Assembly: GCF_027887165.1 (NCBI RefSeq)
Contig: NC_077228.1
Span: forward strand, 110,378,086 to 110,442,085
From: Monodelphis domestica
Lineage: Eukaryota > Chordata > Mammalia > Didelphimorphia > Didelphidae
Reading direction: 5' to 3'
DNA length: 64,000 nt
Shown here: in pieces, positions 23,905 to 35,424 of the stretch
How the letters are laid out: each line of letters begins with the position of its first letter
Numbering within the stretch: the stretch's first letter is position 1
Program-made: the position numbers and the translations under genes
The notes under the pieces: generated by a model
What the model was told of the DNA's origin: nothing
What the model saw: only the letters and a program-made list of their open reading frames with translations
Databases searched by the model: none

Positions 23905-24165
23905 CAGCCAAACATTTATTAAATACTTCCCATGGGTCAGATACTGTGATAAGAATGGTAGTTGTACACTTACTAGCTGTGTAACCCTGGGCAAGTCACT
24001 TAATCCTCATTGCCTAGCCCTTACCACTCTTCTGACTTGGAACCAGTACACAATATTGATTCCAAGAATGAAGGTAAGGGCTCAAAAACAAACAAAAAAA
24101 GAATGGTATTTGGAAAAAAAAAGGCAAAAACAGCCCCTGCCCTCAAGGAATTTACATCTTTTTTC
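23905..24165 (+). repeat. R1 fragment carrying a 5'-truncated WSINE1-type SINE
   Basis: R1 words (aacatttattaaatac, gggtcagatactgtgat) are interrupted at about 23955 by a SINE that begins in mid-core (ttactagctgtgtaaccctg) and ends gaatgaaggtaaggg plus A-rich tail at about 24095. The R1 text (cagcccctgccctcaaggaa) then resumes. The direct repeat aagaatggta on both sides is the target-site duplication. Confidence 0.8.
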
Positions 24166-24225
24166 AAATTGTTTTTCTAAACCTAATTTTATTTTTTTTC
24201 AATTAATAAAAATTTTTCTCCCATT

Positions 24226-24228
<3 letters not shown>

Positions 24229-24278
<50 letters not shown>
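24229..24278 (+). repeat. (CA)n microsatellite
   Basis: About 25 uninterrupted CA units; expected to be polymorphic in length. Confidence 0.97.
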
Positions 24279-24280
<2 letters not shown>

Positions 24281-24289
24281 TCCTTATAA

Positions 24290-25014
24290 CAAATAAGTAT
24301 AGTCAAAGAAAACATTTTGGCTATGTCAAGAATGTATATTTCAATCTGTGACTATCAACTTTTTGTCAGGAAGTCAGATAGTGTAATAGATGATATTTGG
24401 AGATATATTTGATGGATACTAGATAACTAATGAATCGAGTAGTTATCTTCTTTTGTCTACCCTCCTCCCTTTTATACCTTCCCCTTCCTCCCCTCTTCCA
24501 ATCTCCCTTCCTCCCCACTTTTTCCCTTCAGTTTCCCCTTCCCCCTTCTTCTTCAGCCTCCTTCTAAGTCACTCAGGATGAGCTATGATGTTTCAGAGGC
24601 TCTATCTCAAGTAAGGGTTTATTGGGGAAAACAGGAAAGATGGAGGATAAGGTAAGAGGGGTGGGATTTCCTAGTTATCTACAGTGAGTGTTAGGTTGGA
24701 GGATATTGAGAGAAATGGCAATTCAGTCACTAGCATGAAACAGGCAGTCAGAGAGAGATATATGGACTATTGTCCTTTTTCTTCTGCCTTCAAATCAACC
24801 AAGCCACCTCCAACTTGATTATCCCAAGTCCCAGAGATAAAACCAGCTTCTTCCTTCAGGTTCACCACCATCAGCCCCAAAGCCTTCACCCCAGTCACCG
24901 TTGGCTTGGCTCCCAAACTGCTTGTCCCAGTAACATTCCAAATGGAATTTTCCTTTGATTAACAGCTGATCCATCTCCAGCTTCTGTCCTTTGCATGCAT
25001 GCCTCTTCCACAAT
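24290..25014. other. Intergenic sequence, pyrimidine-rich in the middle
   Basis: A C/T-rich patch at about 24455-24560 is the only structure I see. The short open frames here on both strands have no recognisable product. Confidence 0.5.
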
Positions 25015-25265
25015 AGTCAATAAATATCAAGTACCTACTATGTGACAGACATTGGTGAAAGGTCAAAGAAAATTCCTACCCACGAGGAACTAATAATATG
25101 ATGGGGGAGAAAATATACAAATAAATCTACAAACAAGCTATATACAGGATGATTTTGAAATGATCAATAGAAGAAAAGCACTAGATTTTAAAATATCTGG
25201 AAAAGCTTTTCTATAGTAGGTAGGATTTTAGTTGGGACTTAAAGGAAGCTAGTGAAAGGAGGTGG
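25015..25265 (+). repeat. R1 fragment
   Basis: R1 word order: tcaagtacctactatgtgac, gaggaactaataatatgatg, acaagctatatacaggatg, gggacttaaaggaagctagt. Confidence 0.7.
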
Positions 25266-25269
25266 GTAA

Positions 25270-25640
25270 CATGTTTCATTATGAGTTCTTTAGAATCATT
25301 GCATTGATCAGTTCTTAAATCTTCCAGAATTGTTAGTCTTTACAATATTGCTGTTATTGTATAAAATTTCTCTTGGTCTACTAATTTTCTCCATTCATTT
25401 CATTGCTTCCATTCATACAAATCTTAGGCTTCTCTGAATCCTTCCTTTTCATGATATTTTATAGCACAATAGTATTCCATTACATTCATACACCATGATT
25501 TAGTTGACCATTTTCAAATTGATGGACCCCTCCTTAATTTCCAGGTCTTTGTCACTACAAAAATCATTGTTATAAACATTTTTTGCACATAAAGGTCCTT
25601 TCTGTCTCTGTCCCAAGGTTCATTCTGGATCTTCCTGTAG
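25270..25640 (-). mobile_element. L1 fragment, 3' part of ORF2
   Basis: Reverse-oriented L1 with cacaatagtattccattac, ccatgatttagttgacc and aatttccaggtctttgtcac. It is well decayed and non-coding. Confidence 0.75.
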
Positions 25641-26399
25641 TGTAAGGGTTTAGGTATCTTTCTGCAAATATTTCATTCTCTGGATTTAGGAGTTAGCAAG
25701 CTTCTTCTCTGAAGATCTTTCTCGAACAAAAATTTTAAATCTTGGATTTTATGAAAATACAATCCTCCCCGAAGAAGGTGTTAAAAAACACCCAGTTCAG
25801 CTCAAGATGCAAGGTTTAGTTATGGGAGTGTGTGAGTCAATTTAAAAACAAAAACAAACAGAAAAGACAAAAGAAAAAATAATGGAAGAAAAATTAAATC
25901 CTTTTATATTATATATATATATGTATATATATTTCTAAAGAAGAATTCAAAATCAGTATCAAAATATCAAAAATCTATGTATACAAAATTTTGAGTAAGC
26001 AAGAATAAATTTCTCACAGGCCCTTGGATTATGGTCCAATTAAGTAATTTCTAATCCCACAAATCTGTAGGACAGAATGCAGTAATATTTCACTTACCCA
26101 TTTGCAACAAGGCTACAGGAAGTTGCCATACTATAGGAGAGAAAAAAGGACCAGATTTTTATTTTTATAGGGAAGTGTCATTCCCTGGTCTGATTTTACC
26201 TTCACTCTCAGGGATAGAGGGAGCCAGGATGATAGCCAAACTTTGGTTCTTGTCTGTAAGTATTTTCACGAAGAGTATGGATACAAGGAAGGCCTATGTC
26301 TTAATGTATGTCAAGTGTTGCAACCTGGAGTCTCACAATAGGTTCAAGTCCTTAGTATTGGCTTAGAAGTGCATCAATCCTACCTGGATTGATTTCTTC
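25641..26399. other. Intergenic sequence, possibly part of the neighbouring retroviral fossil
   Basis: AT-rich, with a short (TA) run at 25910-25925. It adjoins the integrase relic on the side where env and a 3' LTR would lie, but I recognise nothing definite. Confidence 0.35.
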
Positions 26400-27480
26400 T
26401 TTTTTTTTTTGGACATGTGTGCTCTCTTGGCACTATTTCAGGTTAAGTCTGTGCTCTTTTTTTTTTATCCCATTGCCTAGAATTAGACACAAACATTAAT
26501 CACAGTCCCATAATAATTATCAATAAATGGCAGGTTCCCACAATCTAAGGCTGTTTGAGTATATGTTAATAGTATAGCAAGTATATATAAACTTATTGTA
26601 GAATAAAAAATTAATATTGATTGTATGTACCTTAAGTACAAGAAATGAGAAAAAAGAAAATTCAAATATTCTAATAAAAATAAAAGAAAGGCAATAATAA
26701 AATAAGGAAAATGAGAAGAGAAAAAAATATTCAAGAATTCAATGTGTTAAAAAAAATAGCATCCACTTGTCAATGGATTATTATCTCCAATGCATGTATA
26801 GGATATAGTCAATCAGTTTCAATAGAAGATGGTCTCTTTACATGTGAGCAATGAATCCAAGAATCCTTCTCTCCAATTTTTATAGATGTTGGAGTAGTTA
26901 AAAATATTTGGAATGGCTCTTCTCAGGAAGGCTGAGTTGCTCCAGTATGCTGGAAGTTCTTTATATACACCTTGTCTCCTAGGTTCAGGTCATGAAGCAA
27001 AAAGTCTAGTGGTCCGGCTTGTACTGCAACTCCGGATTCATGGAGTTCACGCAGTTTGTGCTGTAATTCCTGTAAACTAAAATTTAATTCCTACATGGGA
27101 AAGTTTTGGGCTTGGCCTGTAGCTGCGGTTTTGCTGGGAATTATGTACCTAAATAAAAGTTAACCCATGATAGTCTTTTTGGGATTGGGTTTAAGGGTCT
27201 GATCTTTTTGGTGATGTTTTGGGGAATTAGGGTACAGATGTTTTGCTCTTGCATTATTTCTTTTGAGACTATGAGGAATAATAATCACGTCAATTCATAG
27301 GTGAAATAAATGAAAGAGGTCATATAAAGGGGGTCTGAGTGGGCAATCACATCTCTCCAAGGACCACTCTGTGGTCTCCTCAGCTACCATGTGTGACTCT
27401 GTCAAGGCATTGTGGCCTGATGGCTCCCAGCACAAATGGATTCCTAAATTTACTACAGAGGGATAGCCTTACTAGATTTT
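26400..27480 (-). mobile_element. Endogenous retrovirus fossil, gammaretrovirus-like pol (integrase end)
   Basis: On the minus strand around 26.78-27.05 kb the sequence resembles the C-terminal part of a class I (gammaretrovirus-like) integrase, with the family's word pattern GDKVYIKN, then TQPSWE.PF, then a threonine-rich stretch and SWIHCSHVK. It is broken and clearly old. The outer limits are uncertain and no flanking LTR pair was identified. Confidence 0.5.
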
Positions 27481-27544
27481 CCAGATTTTTTTTATAACTA
27501 AGCTACACACATACCCCAACCCCTGGTGGTATTTCTTTAGTGTA

Positions 27545-27900
27545 AATGAACATTCATTAATGGGTCCATTATATGTAGCTAAGTGCTAGAGGAAATACAA
27601 TTTAGAAAAGACATCCCTTTCTTCATGGAACTTAACACTTAGGAGCAAGATGAAACCTACAAATCACTAATATGTGCAAAGAAAGTATAAATAAAATGTA
27701 TTTGAGGGGTGAGAGGCATGGTCATTATCATCTGGGGAGATGGGGAGTTATCCTGAATGAGTGGAATTTGAGTTGACATTTAAATTTTCTAGGCAAGAAT
27801 TCAGCACTTAGAGAATGGAGCCAGTAAAGAGATAGCATTCCAGGTACAGTGAACTGCATAAATATAATGTACAGCATGAATGAGGAATGAGAAAGAATTC
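27545..27900 (+). repeat. R1 fragment
   Basis: R1 words: aacattcattaatgggtcc, aaaagacatccctttcttca, gaatttgagttgacatttaa and cattccaggtacagtgaact. It runs into the THER1 copy that follows. Confidence 0.55.
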
Positions 27901-27904
27901 AGTT

Positions 27905-28140
27905 TAACAATAGATGACATTTATGTAATATATTATGGTTTTTAAAGCACTTTTCCTATATTATCTAATTTGAACCTCATGAGGTAGGTCCTACAGGTAT
28001 AATTCTTGTTTTACAGATTAGGGAACTGAAGCTCATATGAGTTAAGTGATTTGACCATGGTCACACAAATGATAAGTGCCATGGGAGGAATGAAGCCCAG
28101 ATTTCTCCTGATTTTAAGTGCAATGTATTTCCTTTAGATC
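27905..28140 (+). repeat. THER1-type SINE
   Basis: Full word order of THER1: gacatttatgtaatatatta, aaagcacttttcctatatta, aacctcatgaggtaggt, ttttacagattagggaactg, ttaagtgatttgaccatggt. Confidence 0.8.
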
Positions 28141-28559
28141 TCACTGCCATAAGAGTATGGAAGAGAATAATATGAAGCTAGAAAGTCTGAGAGTTGTAGG
28201 ATGAATACTAAGCTTAGCAATCTGAATTTTAGTCATTGAACAATAGGGATCCCCTGAAGAGTTTTTTCAAAGGAGGTGATTTGACCAGCTATAGTACAAA
28301 ACCCCTTTCAGGCCTCTCCTGGGCCCAGGTGACATGCAGATTGTTCAGGACTTCATCTTCCTCCTGCCTAACACCTGCTCTTCCAGTCTTTTCACAGAAG
28401 TTTTATATTCAGTGTTTGCTTTCCCTATTGAATCAAGAACCAAGCCATAGCATCTTCCTTAACTGAGCCAAGGGAATCAAGGAAGAGAGGAGGAAAGAAA
28501 CCAATCAGGTGTGCCTCAAAGAACCTTCTCCCTATACAATTCATGGCCCTTACCTGCTT

Positions 28560-29090
28560 CTGTAAACAACGCTAACATGGAGGAGACAAGGATTAATTTG
28601 TCTTTCACAGTGCCTAGGAAAAAAGGCAGTAACCCTATGTTCAAAGCTTGAAGGAAGACTCTCTGAAGGCCCTCCCTCATCTTTCACATTAAGTGTTCAA
28701 TAAGCAATGAAGGATACTCGGGCATCTTCATAATATGCAGCATATAGTATTAAATTAAAGCAAGAGTTCTAAGCTTACTTTGTTGGGTGTATGTAGTATG
28801 AAGGACCTCTTTTTGCCATAGCCTAAAGACCATAATAACCAAGATCTAGTGATCAAGATCCAATTTTATCTACCCTACTCCAGCAGCTGAAACCTAGATG
28901 GATCCTTTGCCCTGAACCCTCTTCCTCCATATCCTTGCTCCTGTGTGTTTTGTTTAACTTCTTTGCCTCCTCATGTGTGAATTAAAGCATACCTTAATAA
29001 AGACTTAGTGCTTTACACATTACTGGCCTGTCTGACTCAATGATGAGTCCCTCACAGTACTGAGAGTATTGTGAAACTCCCCTACATCTT
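28560..29090 (+). mobile_element. LTR-like retroviral fossil (uncertain)
   Basis: Composition and the late AATAAA signals (near 28980-29005), followed by a short T/G-rich R/U5-like end, suggest a solo LTR in plus orientation. The ends are not certain and no target duplication was found. I judge it old. Confidence 0.3.
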
Positions 29091-29464
29091 GAAACTGCTG
29101 ATATAGACTGACATCAAATATGTACACAAGAAAAAGAAATATTTCCATTTTTTAAACCATTGCTTTAACCCTATCCTTTGTTGGCCCTACTCTCTGATCT
29201 ATTGATATATTCTATTCTAGTAACTTCTAGCTCTAGTTTTCTCCATTTATCTTTCTTTCTTTGCCCTACATCTCAATGTCTAATCATTCTCCTTCTGACT
29301 TCCTCATATTTCACATGAAATATTCTATAAGCTAAAAGTACCCCCAGGGATCCTCATAATACTCTTTGAGAAAGGTTGAATCAACAAAGTCAGCTTGGAA
29401 CTCTTGCTTTTATGACCAGTTATGCATCTATCAAAGTGCTCAACACATGAGCAAGAGACAACCT

Positions 29465-29712
29465 TGTAATAATAACAGCTGAGATTTATATAGCACTTTA
29501 GTGTTTGCAAGGTGCTTTACCAACATTACCTCATTTGAGCCTCACAACAACCCTGGGAGGTAGAGAATACAATTATCAACATGCCCATTTTACAAATGAA
29601 AATACTGGCATCTCAGAGATAGTAAGTTACTTGTCTATGACCACCTGAATAGTAATCACTCATCAAAAATAGGGTAGGAATCAAGGTCTTTCCTGATTTT
29701 AAGTCCAATTAA
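29465..29712 (+). repeat. THER1-type SINE
   Basis: Contains aataacagctgagatttata, gtgtttgcaaggtgctttac, gagcctcacaacaaccctgg and ccattttacaaatgaaaat in the family order. Confidence 0.85.
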
Positions 29713-29785
29713 TTCCACAGGAGAAAAAAGAGAGAAGCAAAGGAAGAAATTGATAGAAAAAGTTAGCATCAAGAAGACCTAAGGG

Positions 29786-29968
29786 CATCTAGGTGGCTCA
29801 GTGGATTGAGAGCCAGGCCTAGAGACAGGCTTTGACCTCAGACACTTCCCAGTTGTGTGACCCTGGGCAAGTCACTTGACCCCCATTGCCTAGCCCTTAC
29901 CACTCTTCTGCCTTGGAATCAATACACAGTATTGATTCTTAGACAGAAGGTAAAGATAAAAAAAAAGA
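29786..29968 (+). repeat. WSINE1-type SINE with target duplication
   Basis: Near full-length from gggcatctaggtggctcag to gacagaaggtaaagat plus A-run. A short core deletion removes aggtcctgggttcaaat. It is flanked by agacctaa on both sides. Confidence 0.9.
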
Positions 29969-30013
29969 CCTAAATTTCTCCGGGAGAGCATTGTACACAG
30001 TAGCATATTATTG

Positions 30014-30208
30014 TTTTTTGAAACCATTGCCTTCTATTTTAGAAATGGTATTAAGTATTTGTTCCAAGGCAGAAGAGTGGTAAGGGCAAGATGTTTGGAG
30101 TTAAGTGACTTGCCAAGAGTCACATAATGAGGGAATATATGAGGCCAGACTTGTCAGATTTGAACCCAGGCTTGACTCTCTATCCACTGAGCTATCTAGC
30201 TGCTCCTA
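30014..30208 (-). repeat. WSINE1-type SINE
   Basis: Reverse copy ending ccactgagctatctagctgc with core gttaagtgacttgccaagag. The tail is at its left end (ccattgccttctattttag). Confidence 0.85.
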
Positions 30209-30545
30209 GCAGCAACATTATAGATATGATCAACTATGAAATACTTAGCTACTCTAATCAAGATAATGATCTGAGACAATTCCAAAGGACTCCTGATGGA
30301 AAATGCTATTCACCTCCAGGGAAAAGGAAAAAAAAAACAACCTGATAGACTCCAAGTACAGGTTGAAGCATCACATTTTCACTTTATTTTTCTTGCCTTC
30401 TTGCTTTCTTTTTTTTTTCTTGCAACATAGCTAATATGGAACTATGTTTTACATGACCTTACATGTTTAATTGCCATCTCAATGTATGGGGGAGGGAGAT
30501 AATTTGGAGCTCAAAAAATTTTTAATAAAGAAATCAGTAAGTTTT
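30209..30545 (+). mobile_element. L1 3' UTR fragment
   Basis: Plus-oriented tail of the same L1 group as 21.1-22.7 kb: gagacaattccaaaggactc, tattcacctccagg, gcaacatagctaatatgg, ggagggagataatttggagc, then the terminal tcaaaaaatttttaataaag. Confidence 0.8.
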
Positions 30546-30665
30546 TAAAAAAGAAAACATAAGTTTTAGTTCCTGGATTTGCCTTTAAATTGATGTTTGA
30601 ACCTTCAGCAAATCACTCCAATAATTTCATTTAGCTTCATTTTCCACATCTGTAAAATGGGAAGG

Positions 30666-30668
<3 letters not shown>

Positions 30669-30720
<52 letters not shown>
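30669..30720 (+). repeat. (CT)n microsatellite
   Basis: About 26 uninterrupted CT units. The strand-asymmetric polypyrimidine run can adopt triplex DNA. Confidence 0.97.
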
Positions 30721-30725
<5 letters not shown>

Positions 30726-30815
30726 CGTTGAAGGATCATTTTTAAAGTAGATAAAATAATGTTTTTAACATTCTCTAGCAATTGATTTTATGGTTTCTTT
30801 AAAGTGATCATTACT

Positions 30816-31209
30816 TGGACTTCTCCGTTAGTGGCAATGCAGTGATCCTGAACAATCTGCAGGAATCTATGAGAAAAAAACACTATCCACATTCAGAGGA
30901 AAAATTGTGGGAGTAAAAATACTGTAGAAAAACAACCGCTTGAATACATGGGTCAAGGGGATATGGCTGGGGATGTAGACTCTAAATGAACATCCTAGTG
31001 CAGACATCAACAGCATGGAAATGGGTTTTGATCAAGGACACATGTAATACCCAGTGGAATTGTATGTCAGCTATGGGAAGAGTGGGGGGAGGGGAGGGAG
31101 GTAAATAATATGATTCTTGTAACAAGGAATAATGTTCTAAATTGACTAAATAAAATTAATTTTAAAAAATAAAAATAAAAAGACAAACCTCTCCCCCCCC
31201 AAAAAAAAT
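30816..31209 (+). mobile_element. 5'-truncated L1 insertion with target duplication
   Basis: L1 3' end from the last ORF2 codons through cccagtggaattgtatgtca to an A-rich tail. It is flanked by aaagtgatcattact (30801-30815) and aaagtggtcattact (31210-31224), a 15-bp duplication with one mismatch. The low flank divergence suggests a fairly recent insertion. Confidence 0.9.
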
Positions 31210-31324
31210 AAAGTGGTCATTACTGTTATGAACTTGGGAACAGTCAGTAATTGCAAGCCTTAGTTCTGGAATGGGGGTACTAAATATAGCATATTGATTT
31301 TGACACCTTCTATGAGCCTTGCCC

Positions 31325-31620
31325 AACTCAATTCAACAAACATTTATTTGTGCTACACGATGGGGATACAAAGAAGCAAAGACCTAGACACTATTCTTCA
31401 GGAACTTAGAATCTAAACAGAGAAGGTGGAGAGAAGAAGGAGAGAGAGCAAAAGAATGAGAGAGAGAAGAGAAAGACCCCCCCCCCCAGCAAAAGTAATA
31501 TGAGAAATTTCAAGGAGGAAGAGCTCACTTTCAACTGCAAAAGTCTCATGGAGAAGATAGAACAGAAAGTTGTCCAGTTTAGCTGGAAGTTAACATGTAA
31601 GTAGAACTTGAATGGAGGCA
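31325..31620 (+). repeat. R1 fragment
   Basis: R1 start words aaacatttatttgtgctaca, gatggggatacaaagaagc and caggaacttagaatctaaac, followed by a purine-rich stretch with an 11-bp C-run near 31478. Confidence 0.65.
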
Positions 31621-32086
31621 GTGGCTGATTAGAATCAACATTGCTTAAGACACTCTCAGCTGCCCTCTGGTCCTCTGTCTATAACAAAACCTGAAATCAG
31701 ACAAACAAAAAAAAAAAAGAACTCCCAGGGGGATCCATGGACAGAGAGAGTCTCCAGGATCTCTAAAATAAGGGAGGTAACCTGATGGCAACATTCTGGT
31801 TAGGATCATCATACAACACCCTAGCATACTTTATTCATGGAAAGGGCAAGACAGGGCATGAATTATTGCAGTTCTATGCCTAGAGCACAATAGCTATCTG
31901 GATATATTTAATGATCTGTCACAAACATACCAGGGAATAACTTCACACCATTTTAATTTTAAATGTCTATATACTCCATTCACACCTCCTTTACTTGTCC
32001 CCCACCCCAACCACTACCACAACTAGCCTGGTTGGCCTAATAGGAATTTATTTTGCTTTGTTTAATTACATTGGTAAATAACAATT

Positions 32087-32283
32087 AGGGGGCAACTAGC
32101 TGGCTTAGTAGACAGAGGCCCAAGCCTGGAGACTGGAGATCCTAGATTCAAATCTAGCCTCAGACACTTCCTAGCTTTGTGACGTTGGGCAAGTACTTAA
32201 CCCCCATTGCCTAGCAATTAGCTTTTTTCTGCCTTGGAACCAATACACGGTATTGATTCTAAGATTGAAGGTGAGGTTTTTAA
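32087..32283 (+). repeat. WSINE1-type SINE
   Basis: Runs from gggggcaactagctggctta to ctaagattgaaggtgaggt and T-run; standard order. Confidence 0.85.
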
Positions 32284-32884
32284 GTAGTAACACTAGAGAG
32301 GACCCTGATCTCTAATACCCACCTCTTCCCTTCAGTTAAATTACATATTTGTTAAGTGAAGGGCTTCCAGTGAACAAGGCACTGTGCTAGGCCCTAGGGA
32401 CCTACCTGACATTTTAATGCATTAGGAAACCCCCAGATGAGGAAACTCCCTCCACCATTGCAGATCCTTTCACTGACACTTAAAGCCTTGGGAGAGTTGC
32501 CTAGAGAACTGAGAGGTTAAGTGACCACTCATCCAGGGGCCCAAAGCCAGTATGTGTCAGAGGGCCTGAATCTGGTAAGACTTTGAGGCCAGTTCTTTAT
32601 CTGTTATGCTTTACTTCTTAAGATCATGAGGATACAAAGACCAAAATGGCAGCCTTTGATTTCAAGGAGCTGATCATCTAGTGAGGGGAACGGAGAGAGA
32701 TAAAGAACATGAAAAAAAAAATGGACAGATAACTAATATAAGGTAGAACAGAACAATAATAGCAAAGGAGATTTTTCTGACAAAATGCTCTAGGAAAATT
32801 GAAGGAGGAAAAAGTGCTCCTAGGACAGGATACAAATTCTGGGAAGATTCACAGAGTCAGCCACATCTACTCAGTCTCCTTTTG
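32284..32884. repeat. R1 start fragment and further interspersed repeat
   Basis: From 32330 to 32410 R1-like words appear (gaacaaggcactgtgctagg). Beyond this, gacacttaaagccttggg to cagtatgtgtcagagggcct resembles an MIR3/THER-like relic. A second R1-like patch (aaggagctgatcatctag) lies at about 32660. No gene. Confidence 0.5.
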
Positions 32885-33420
32885 TAATGATAAAGCATCG
32901 ATTCTGGATTCAGGGGACCTGAGTTCAAATTCTGATTTAGATATTTTGTTACCTGCATGACCTTGAACAAGTCATTTATCCTCCTTAGGCCTCCATTTCC
33001 TAAAATGGAAAGTAAAAAATAAAATTCCTAAAACATGGGCCTCAGCTCTTTTCCTTTGTTAGAGAGTTATTTTCCTTTTTTAAGGAGTTGTTTTCATCTG
33101 TGACTTTTTTCCTAAACTGTTGATTTTTTTCTAATTTTTTTCTTCTATGTCCCTTATTATTTTTTTTAATCCTCTTTTGAAGCTCTTCTGGGAGTTCATT
33201 TTGGGCCTGACACCCTTTTATCTCTTCCTTTGAGGCTTCACACTTTTTCATTTTTGTATTGTTGTCGTCTTCTGAGCTTGCATTTTGGTCATCTCTGTTG
33301 CTGAAATAATTTTCCATTGTTGGGCTTTTTCTCTGTCTTTTACTCATTTTGGGATCTCAGGTCCCTTCCTAAAATGAAGAGCTTAGACTTGGACTTTGAG
33401 ATCTCTTCCTGCTCTAGAAC
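32885..33420 (+). repeat. MIR-type SINE split by an L1 piece
   Basis: MIR words at 32885-33020 (gagttcaaattctgattta, gaccttgaacaagtcattta) continue at about 33355-33420 (ggactttgagatctcttcct). The intervening part is L1 ORF1 sequence. Confidence 0.6.
33040..33352 (-). mobile_element. L1 ORF1 N-terminal fragment
   Basis: A minus-strand frame of about 101 codons begins MSKRQRKSPTMENYFSNR and runs into a Lys/Glu/Asn-rich heptad region with repeated ENNSL words, the coiled coil of L1 ORF1p. The start methionine context and coiled coil agree with an L1 ORF1 5' end, but the RRM and C-terminal domains are missing. There is no poly-A tail on its left side, so it is an isolated internal fragment of an L1 and not a separate gene. 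Confidence 0.65.
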
Positions 33421-33671
33421 AATGAGCCTCTTATCTTTTAGGACAGGTAGACATTATTAGCTCAAAATGACAGAATTCAGTCATGAACAAAATTCAGGTT
33501 CTGGGGAATCCATCCAATATTTTATTAGGCATATATTATAGTTTACTTCTGGAATCTTTTAAGCACCTACCTTGTGGTGAAGAACAAATGACCTATCTGT
33601 AAAGTGCTTAGCACAGTGCCTGTTACATAGTAGATGCTTTATATATGTTCACTTCCCTTCCCAAACCTACA

Positions 33672-33693
33672 CACACACACACACAAACACACA
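33672..33693 (+). repeat. Short (CA)n tract
   Basis: Imperfect CA run followed by cactcactcagtcc. Confidence 0.8.
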
Positions 33694-33984
33694 CTCACTC
33701 AGTCCAGATATCCCTCTGCCTTTTCTGCCTGAGAGGCCATTGGCTGAAAATATCATTATCACCAAAGAGTAGAGACTGGCCTGTGTTCACCTTTACAAGT
33801 CTCAGTTTCATCATCTATAAGATGGGTACCTATATGGTGTATTCAAGTAGGGTTGCTTATCTGCCTTTGGTGTCTACCTGCCACCCAGCTCTCATCTGTG
33901 ATTCCAAGAAGCTTACAGCATGCTCAGTGGCCATAATCCCAGTAAACCACCTAGGAAGGTGGGCTAAACTATGTTGAGAGTAAC

Positions 33985-34255
33985 TGACAGTTCTGGAACC
34001 CTTTAATGACTTAGGGGGACATCTACTCCAAGCATGTGAAGATTTGACTGGTAGAAGGGGTGGATGAGAACAACTGTATCCTGCTGAGCCATCGACTGCC
34101 ACCCTGACATCTGGCTTGCCACTGGACTTGAATGACTCTGTAAGGAAGAGTGAGACTGATGACTTGGTGCAACTCTGCCTCGCTTCAGTCCAATTTATGT
34201 ACGAGTCAAGATATAATCCATGATGTCATTGGTCCCCTTTGAAAACAAACAACTT
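33985..34255 (+). repeat. Interspersed repeat family R2 (unnamed), copy 1
   Basis: Shares word order with 56230-56512: atctactccaagcatg, ggtggatgagaac, ttgccactggacttgaatga, caactctgcctcgctt and tcattggtcccctttg. It has no coding frame. I know it as a recurrent marsupial repeat but cannot name it. Confidence 0.6.
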
Positions 34256-34579
34256 GCAACTACCTACTTCTACTGTGTTTTTTATTGATTAAATGAAACC
34301 ATGTATCTAAAGGTCTTTGTAGCTCTAAAATATTATATAACTGTCAATTATAAGAAGAGACAATTTTAGGGGAATGGATTTGATGCTAATCTTTGAGTTC
34401 AGTCTCACCTATGATGCTACTACTTCCCTTCTTAATAACCCAGGCAGCTTCTGGATGCAGAAGACTCTCTGATCTATGTTGATAGAAAGTGCTTCCTCAC
34501 TGTGAATTCACACTATAAAAATGAAATCATAGGTCAAGAGTCCCTCTTCCCCTTCTCTCTCCCCTAAGAAATTTAGGTT

Positions 34580-34740
34580 TATAGATTTATAGCTCAAAGT
34601 GACTTGGGAAAATATCAAGTACAATATAACAGAGAGAAAAACTGAGAACTAAGGAAGGCGAAGTGACTTTACCATGGTCACATAGCAGAGCTAGGAATCA
34701 TACCCAGGACTCACTAAATTGAGTGCTCTTTTTACTATGA
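34580..34740 (+). repeat. MIR3-like relic
   Basis: Old repeat with gagagaaaaactgagaacta, gaagtgactttaccatggtc, acatagcagagctaggaatc and ccaggactcacta, in the order of MIR3-class elements. Confidence 0.5.
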
Positions 34741-34754
34741 TAACCTGCTATTAT

Positions 34755-34920
34755 TATTCATTCAATAAACATTTATTAACCATTTATCAGGCACTGTGCT
34801 AAATGATGCATCCTGGGAAATTAGGAAATACAAATACAAAATATGAATAAGAAATACAAAATAGATAAATACAAAAAAGACAGTCCCTGCATTCATGGAG
34901 CTTACAATCTAAAAGGAAAA
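34755..34920 (+). repeat. R1 fragment
   Basis: aataaacatttattaaccat, tcaggcactgtgctaaatga and cagtccctgcattcatggag; the 5' part of R1 only. Confidence 0.75.
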
Positions 34921-35042
34921 AACAACACACAAAAGGAAAGTGGAAAGGTTAGGGGAGTGCAGGTACCTGACTTGGAGTAGGGGAAGCATGATGGATAAAT
35001 TCAAAGAAGTGGAATCAGGTGGGAAATAAAAGAGAAGTTTGA

Positions 35043-35252
35043 GGGGGCAGCTGGGTAGCTCAGTGGATTGAGAGTCAGGCCTAGAGATGGGAGGTCCTTG
35101 GTTCAAATCTGGCCTCAGACACTTCCCAGCTGTGTGACCCTGGGCAAGTCCCTAAACCTCCATTGCCTAGCCCTTACCACTCTTCTACCTTGGAGCCAAT
35201 ACACAGTATTGATTCCAAGATGGAAGGTAAGGGTTTTAAAAAAAAAAAAAAG
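35043..35252 (+). repeat. Full-length WSINE1-type SINE with target duplication
   Basis: Best-preserved copy in the window: gggggcagctgggtagctca through gtgtgaccctgggcaagtcc to gatggaaggtaagggtttt and A-run. It is flanked by agaagtttga and agaggtttga. It can serve as the local reference for the other copies. Confidence 0.93.
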
Positions 35253-35424
35253 AGGTTTGATCTGTCGGCTCTCCTTAAATGGAATTTCAAAAAGGAGCTC
35301 CCTCAGCTTTCCAATCAGAGAGGAAGAGAGTACTGATGCTATTATTGTATTTCTATTGTCATCTCTTTCTATGGAATTTAGATAGAAATAGTTCTGGAAC
35401 AAGTTCCTGTCTTCTTATACTTTT

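Noticed and set aside
24056-24289. 77-codon frame ending in a run of Thr-His
   Set aside because: It is a translation of a SINE tail, R1 repeat and (CA)n.
33042-33347. Lys/Glu-rich coiled-coil frame that could be mistaken for a bZIP protein
   Set aside because: The MSKRQRKSPT start and following residues fit L1 ORF1p, and there is no basic-zipper spacing.
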